DNA from: an uncultured Solirubrobacteraceae bacterium
Lineage (GTDB): Bacteria > Actinomycetota > Thermoleophilia > Solirubrobacterales > Solirubrobacteraceae
DNA: 8,513 nucleotides
Assembly (NCBI GenBank): GCA_955652345.1
Contig: CATPBV010000211.1
Location: forward strand, 1 to 8,513
Direction: 5' to 3'
The notes beneath the pieces are model-generated. The model had not been told where the DNA came from. It made no database searches and was given only the letters and a program-made list of their open reading frames with translations. Shown here piece after piece: positions 4,890 through 8,513 of the stretch (its first letter is position 1; every line of letters begins with the position of its first letter). The translations under genes were made by a program, and so were the position numbers.

Positions 4890-5555
4890 CTACTGAGGCT
4901 GGATCGCCAAGGCGCCTCGGAGCGCCTGCGCGATCGGCTTGTCACCACCGTTGACATAGAGAACGCGCCGGCTCGCGCGCGGCGCCTGGAGCAACTCCGC
5001 AAGCACCGCCGCCACGTCGTCGCGCGGGATTCGGCCACGAAACGGCGTCGATTCGATCCGAACTCCCGCCGTTCCCGGATCGTCCGTGAGACGCCCGGGC
5101 CTGACGATCGTCCAGTCACGGTCGCTTGCCTGCACGGCCGCGTCGGCTCCGGCCTTCGCGCGCAGATAAACGCTGAACACATCGTCGCCGTCCGGGGGCC
5201 GCTCGGCACCCACCGAGCTGATGATCACGTAACGCCGAACGCCACCTGCAGCCGCGGCCTCTAAAAGCTTGATCGCACCATCGCGGTCCATGGTGAGCTT
5301 TCGATCCGCACCGCTACCAGGCCCCGCGCCGGCCGCGAACACCGCCGCATCGGCGCCGCGGATCGCCTCCGTGACCTCCTCTACGGTCGCCTGCTCCAGG
5401 TCGCACACCACCGGATCGGCCCCGGACGCGCGGATGTCCTCGGCGTGGGCGGGATTGCGAATCAAACCGATCACCGTGTCGCCACGCCCGACAAGCCAAC
5501 CGGTCAACCGCCTCGCGATCTTGCCGTGGGCTCCTGCGATCGCAACTCGCACCAT
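4890..5555 (-). CDS. atypical SDR, NAD(P)-binding oxidoreductase
   Basis: The product has 221 residues and a Rossmann fold. The N-terminus (VRVAIAGAHGKIARRL) carries the G-x-x-G-x-x-A-type dinucleotide loop of atypical SDRs at residues 7-13. Residues 68-80 (ADAAVFAAGAGPG) form the strand and loop after beta 4. VIISSVGAERPP (110-121) and Tyr130-x3-Lys134 (YLRAK) supply a possible catalytic Tyr-Lys pair, and DWTIVRPGRLTDDPGT (148-162) is the usual downstream signature. Length fits the NAD(P)H-binding SDR_a5-like group of quinone or flavin reductases and sugar-nucleotide-like epimerases. Its exact substrate cannot be read. Its ATG lies inside the 3' end of the monooxygenase gene (52-bp overlap), so the two are probably co-transcribed and translationally coupled. 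It might supply reducing equivalents or act on the monooxygenase product; that is inference. Confidence 0.92.
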   Translation of the reverse strand: MVRVAIAGAHGKIARRLTGWLVGRGDTVIGLIRNPAHAEDIRASGADPVVCDLEQATVEEVTEAIRGADAAVFAAGAGPGSGADRKLTMDRDGAIKLLEAAAAGGVRRYVIISSVGAERPPDGDDVFSVYLRAKAGADAAVQASDRDWTIVRPGRLTDDPGTAGVRIESTPFRGRIPRDDVAAVLAELLQAPRASRRVLYVNGGDKPIAQALRGALAIQPQ

Positions 5556-7204
5556 CCGAGCCTATCGCGGCCGTTGGTGTTCGGTTGGGTGACGCTCTCT
5601 GGCGCTCGGATTGTCAGCTTCTGTAGGTATTGCTCCGGGATGTCGGGGCGACTCAGCGGGGCACGGCACGCGACGTAACCGTCGGGGCGTACGAGCAGGA
5701 GCTGACCCCGCAACGCGTCGTAGCGGCGGTGTCCGCGCAGCTCAGGATCGCTGACCGCATGCGGGTCATGGGATCCACCGCGCCCGGCGACTGGGATCAC
5801 CTGGACGAGCTCGGCCCATCGCGCGAACTGTGCGAGCGCCGCACGAACGGCATCCTCGCGTGCCCCTTCACCGGGAAGGACAAGCAACGTGTGCTTTGTC
5901 GAACGGACCAGGTCGAGCGTCGAGACCGCCTCGCCGCCGAGGTGGAAGCCGCGAGCGATGGGCAGCCTCGCTCCCGGAGCGATCGGGTCGCGGCGTGCGC
6001 GTCGACGGGGGGCGAGCGGTCCGCCCCGGTAGCCGTGGGAGAGCTGAGCGAGCCGGTGGATGTAGCGCCGTTCGGCGGCGGGCACGGCCATCACGGCGGG
6101 CAGTAGTCGATCGCGTAGCCAGCGCTTGCGGGGCGATGCGATCGTGAACAGCCTCACGAGATAGTGGGTGAGCTCGAGCACGCTCGCGGCAATCGGTACC
6201 CGCTCGTGTTGGTAGGTGTCGAGTAGCGATGGCCGCGATTGTCGCTGGGTGACGAGCGCCAGTTTCCAGCCGAGGTTGAACGCGTCGTGCAGGCCAGTGT
6301 TCATCCCCTGGCCGCCCGCCGGGCTGTGGATGTGGGCGGCGTCCCCGGCCACGAGCAGGCGGCCGTGGCGCATGATCCTCGTGGATCGCCGGTGGCTGCG
6401 GAACGCCGTCAGCAGAGCCGGGTCGGTGAGTGTCATCCCGGCGGGACCTCGCTGGGCGGCGAGCCGCTCGATCTCGTCCATCTCAGGCTCCGGGCGCTCG
6501 TCGGCGCGGTTTGGGACCTGGGGCAGGAACACTCTCCAGCGGCCGCCAGGCATCGGAAATGCGACCATTGGCGCGGCCGCGTAGGAGAACATGTGGAACT
6601 CGCTGCGCTCCATCGGCCAGTCCACGTTCACTTCTGCCATCAGCCAGTCCTGCCCGTAGTCGTCGCCGTCGAACGGCACGCCTAGGTGGCGGCGGACGAT
6701 GCTGTGCGCGCCGTCACAGCCCACGACCCAATCGGCGAGCAGCGTCCAGTCACGCTGAGCGCCACCGCCCCTCAGCGTGAGCCCGACTGCGTCGTCGTCG
6801 TCGTGGAGCTCGACGACCTCTGCTCCCCGCTCGATCGCGATCCCCAGCTGCTCGAGCCGGTGATCGAGAATCCGTTGCGTCTGGTTCTGGCCGAGCATGA
6901 GCACGAATGGGTACGGCGAGTCCAGCCCCCCCAGCCCCACGCGGGTGCTGCGTCGCGCCGGGGTGTGCACCGCAAATCCGTCGACCCGGTGGCCACATTC
7001 GAGGAACTCCTCGACGATCCCGAGCTGGTGGAAGACCTCGAGCGTGCGTGCGTGGATCCCGATCGCGCGCGTCTCCTCCGAGCGGGAGGGTTGCTTGTCG
7101 AGGATCCGAACGCCCACGCCCCGTCGCGCGAGCTCGATCGCGAGCATCACCCCCGTTGGTCCGGCACCGACGATCACTACCGGCACATCGCTCTGCTCTG
7201 ACAT
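5504..7204 (-). CDS. FAD-dependent aromatic-ring monooxygenase (class A, PHBH-like)
   Basis: This 566-residue flavoprotein hydroxylates, by family, aromatic or polyketide substrates with O2 and NAD(P)H. Residues 8-18 (PVVIVGAGPTG) are the first FAD-binding G-x-G-x-x-G fingerprint, with Asp36 at the end of beta 2 and Arg46 in a conserved position after it. WVVGCDGAHSIVRRHLG (159-175) is the DG motif that binds both FAD and NAD(P)H. RLLVAGDAAHIHSPAGGQG (282-300) is the GD motif for the flavin ribityl chain. The C-terminal thioredoxin-like domain is at about 425-535. Enzymes of this type include MhpA, pentachlorophenol monooxygenase and polyketide hydroxylases; the actual substrate is not evident. 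The ATG is preceded by a strong Shine-Dalgarno sequence. The last 30 or so residues are polar and overlap the SDR start, longer than usual, as if the original stop had been lost. The gene is divergent from the BTAD regulator gene. Confidence 0.95.
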   Translation of the reverse strand: MSEQSDVPVVIVGAGPTGVMLAIELARRGVGVRILDKQPSRSEETRAIGIHARTLEVFHQLGIVEEFLECGHRVDGFAVHTPARRSTRVGLGGLDSPYPFVLMLGQNQTQRILDHRLEQLGIAIERGAEVVELHDDDDAVGLTLRGGGAQRDWTLLADWVVGCDGAHSIVRRHLGVPFDGDDYGQDWLMAEVNVDWPMERSEFHMFSYAAAPMVAFPMPGGRWRVFLPQVPNRADERPEPEMDEIERLAAQRGPAGMTLTDPALLTAFRSHRRSTRIMRHGRLLVAGDAAHIHSPAGGQGMNTGLHDAFNLGWKLALVTQRQSRPSLLDTYQHERVPIAASVLELTHYLVRLFTIASPRKRWLRDRLLPAVMAVPAAERRYIHRLAQLSHGYRGGPLAPRRRARRDPIAPGARLPIARGFHLGGEAVSTLDLVRSTKHTLLVLPGEGAREDAVRAALAQFARWAELVQVIPVAGRGGSHDPHAVSDPELRGHRRYDALRGQLLLVRPDGYVACRAPLSRPDIPEQYLQKLTIRAPESVTQPNTNGRDRLGWCELRSQEPTARSRGG

Positions 7205-7211
7205 CGACTCG

Positions 7212-7219
7212 CCTCCTTC
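7212..7219 (-). promoter_or_regulatory. strong Shine-Dalgarno site of the monooxygenase gene
   Basis: On the minus strand GAAGGAGG lies 7 nt before the ATG at 7204, which is ideal spacing. It is the only strong ribosome site seen in the window, and it fixes the monooxygenase start. Confidence 0.85.
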
Positions 7220-7241
7220 AGGTGCGGATCGTCACGACGTG

Positions 7242-7255
7242 GGGAGCGTGCTCCC
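7242..7255. promoter_or_regulatory. dyad in the monooxygenase/BTAD-regulator intergenic region
   Basis: GGGAGC (7242-7247) and GCTCCC (7250-7255) form a perfect inverted repeat around two bases. It lies 38 bp upstream of the monooxygenase ATG and 93 bp from the regulator GTG. A smaller CGTC-AC-GACG repeat (7230-7239) is next to it. The pair is a candidate operator or a 5'-leader hairpin. Confidence 0.4.
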
Positions 7256-7324
7256 GGGCACTGATCGCGCGCTGAAGATCGGCTGATCCGCGGAAGCGCG
7301 AGCGTTCGGCGTTGTTTCAGGCGC

Positions 7325-7330
7325 TACGCT
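7325..7330 (+). promoter_or_regulatory. possible -10 box (TACGCT) for the BTAD regulator gene
   Basis: TACGCT is identical to the box in front of the cupin gene. It lies 18 nt before the GTG, which would give a short leader of about 11 nt. No -35 box is clear, although TTGTTT occurs at 7312-7317, closer than normal spacing. Confidence 0.25.
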
Positions 7331-7348
7331 TCATCGCCGGACGCGGGC

Positions 7349-8513
7349 GTGACTGCAATCGAGTTTCGGCTTCTGGGTCCGCTCGAGGTGTGGCGAGCCG
7401 GACAGCAGCTCGACGTTCGCGGCGCGAAGCCGCGGGCGCTGCTCGCGATGCTGCTGCTGCATGCGGGAGAGGCGGTTTCCACCGATAGGCTGATCGACGC
7501 GTTGTGGGGGGCGCGACCGCCGGCGACCGCGGCAAATGCGCTCCAGGCACACGTCGTGACGCTGCGCCGCGCGCTCGAGCCTGACCGGGGGAACCGGGGA
7601 GCGGACGGGGTTCTTGTGACCCGTGCCCCGGGCTACGTGCTTCGCGCGGCCGCCGATGAAGTCGACATCACGCACTTTGAACGACTCGTGGCGGAGGGCC
7701 ACAGCGCCCTGCACGGCGATCCTGCCGGTGCATCTCGATTGCTGGGAGAGGCGCTCGGGCTGTGGCGCGGGCCGGCGCTCGCCGACTTCGTCTTCGAGCC
7801 GTTTGCGCAAGCGGAAGCCGCGCGCCTGGAGGAACTGCGACTGGGCGCGCTCGAGGACCGCCTCGAAGCGGATCTCACCCTCGGCCGGCACGCGGAGGTG
7901 GTGCCAGAGCTGGAGGGGTTGCTCGCCGAGCATCCGCTTCGGGAGCGACTGGCCGGTCAGTTGATGCTCGCGCTGTACCGCTGCGGGCGCCAGGGAGACG
8001 CCTCGCGGGTCTTCCACACGACCCGATCGCGGCTGGTGGAAGAGCTTGCGATGGAGCCCGAGCGCTCGCTGCGCCAGTTGCTCCAGCGGATCCTCGAGCA
8101 GGACCCGACGCTCGATTGGTCCGCCCCCGATGGTGCGATCGCGGGCGATGTGAACGGGGAGCAGCCGGCTCACAACCTGCCGGCCGAGCTGACGTCGTTC
8201 GTCGGCCGAGAGCGGGAGCTCGAGGAGGTCCACTCGCTGCTGCACAAGACTCGCCTGCTGACCTTGACCGGGGCGGGGGGCTCGGGCAAGACCAGGCTTG
8301 CGCTGCGCACGGCCCGAGAAGCGGTCGGCGAGTATCGCGATGGGGTGACGCTGGTCGAGCTTGCACCGCTCGCCGACCCGGCGCTTGTCGAGACGTCGCT
8401 CGCGGCGTCGCTCGGGGTGCGCCAGCAATCGGGCCCGCTGATCGATGCGCTCAAGCGGCGGCTCGATGGGGCGGAGCTGCTCGTCGTGCTTGACAACTGC
8501 GAGCACCTGGTCA
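7349..8513 (+). CDS. BTAD/AfsR-like transcriptional regulator with P-loop ATPase domain, truncated by the window edge
   Basis: The frame opens at GTG 7349 and is still open after 388 codons at the right edge. Residues 5-95 form the OmpR/SARP-type winged helix: EFRLLGPLEV, KPRALLAMLLLHAGEAVSTDRLIDALWG, a helix with ALQAHVVTLRRALEP, and the wing ending RAPGYVLRA. Residues 105-250 are the bacterial transcriptional activation domain: DITHFERLV, GLWRGPALADF and LAGQLMLALYRCGRQGDASRVF. A linker leads to NLPAELTSFVGRERELEEV and the ATPase, with Walker A GAGGSGKT at 308-315 and Walker B LLVVLDN at 377-383. The combination is that of AfsR-type regulators, whose ATPase energises or gates activation of nearby genes; TPR repeats are expected beyond the edge. 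Start choice: the domain begins directly after this GTG. Its position across from the monooxygenase gene suggests it activates that operon, itself or both. Confidence 0.94.
   Translation, partial: MTAIEFRLLGPLEVWRAGQQLDVRGAKPRALLAMLLLHAGEAVSTDRLIDALWGARPPATAANALQAHVVTLRRALEPDRGNRGADGVLVTRAPGYVLRAAADEVDITHFERLVAEGHSALHGDPAGASRLLGEALGLWRGPALADFVFEPFAQAEAARLEELRLGALEDRLEADLTLGRHAEVVPELEGLLAEHPLRERLAGQLMLALYRCGRQGDASRVFHTTRSRLVEELAMEPERSLRQLLQRILEQDPTLDWSAPDGAIAGDVNGEQPAHNLPAELTSFVGRERELEEVHSLLHKTRLLTLTGAGGSGKTRLALRTAREAVGEYRDGVTLVELAPLADPALVETSLAASLGVRQQSGPLIDALKRRLDGAELLVVLDNCEHLV

Noticed and set aside
4229..5209. 326-residue minus-strand open frame across the 4406 gene and the SDR gene
   Set aside because: It has low-complexity Arg/Ser/Ala composition, is antisense to the 4406 gene and out of frame with the SDR gene, and has no domain.
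5559..5564. TAGGCT box in front of the SDR start as a promoter
   Set aside because: It ends only 3 nt before the ATG, which would start the transcript inside the gene. The SDR more likely shares the monooxygenase transcript.
7331..8506. 391-residue open frame on the minus strand
   Set aside because: It is antisense to the BTAD/ATPase regulator, whose winged-helix, BTAD and Walker motifs are unmistakable. Long antisense frames are normal in GC-rich genes.

Overview
The window is about 8.5 kb of GC-rich bacterial chromosome. Third codon positions are dominated by G and C, proteins are rich in Ala, Arg and Gly, and GTG and TTG starts occur. Several starts lie 6-9 nt behind a TANNNT box, which suggests leaderless transcripts. 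With a BTAD/AfsR-type ATPase regulator, a DUF4031 protein and a secreted GH6-like glycosidase, this points to a high-GC actinobacterium. The GH6 subtype and an Ig-like secreted-protein tail remind me of Thermoleophilia (Solirubrobacter-like), but that placement is inference. I see no rRNA, tRNA, CRISPR array, insertion sequence or phage gene.

Left part (1-3206), all genes on the minus strand: a 5'-complete but edge-truncated alpha/beta hydrolase (1-556); a secreted GH6-like glycoside hydrolase (668-1753, possibly from 1900) whose usual catalytic-acid position looks changed; a small DUF4031 protein with a TTG start (1992-2297); a stretch of about 520 bp with no convincing gene, perhaps holding a decayed reading frame (2298-2816); and a VOC/glyoxalase-fold protein (2817-3206).

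Middle part (3207-4889): a cupin gene (3414-3797, plus) is divergent from the VOC gene. It is followed by a short remnant of an Ig-like secreted-protein C-terminus (about 3856-3975), which runs into the 3' end of a MarR regulator gene (3934-4377, minus). The MarR gene is divergent from a conserved protein of unknown function (4406-4882, plus). Only 28 bp of unusually AT-rich, palindromic DNA separate the two start codons, so autoregulation and co-control by MarR are likely.

Right part (4890-8513): an atypical SDR (4890-5555, minus) lies directly downstream of, and overlaps by 52 bp, an FAD-dependent aromatic-ring monooxygenase (5504-7204, minus) that has a strong Shine-Dalgarno sequence. Divergent from it is a large BTAD/AfsR-like transcriptional regulator with a P-loop ATPase domain (from 7349, running off the right edge). 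This regulator-monooxygenase-reductase set looks like a small oxidative catabolic or tailoring module, perhaps controlled through the 144-bp intergenic region, which holds a clear dyad.

I do not see a clearly new multi-gene system. The points most worth checking are the MarR/unknown-protein pair, the altered GH6 active site and the regulator/monooxygenase module.
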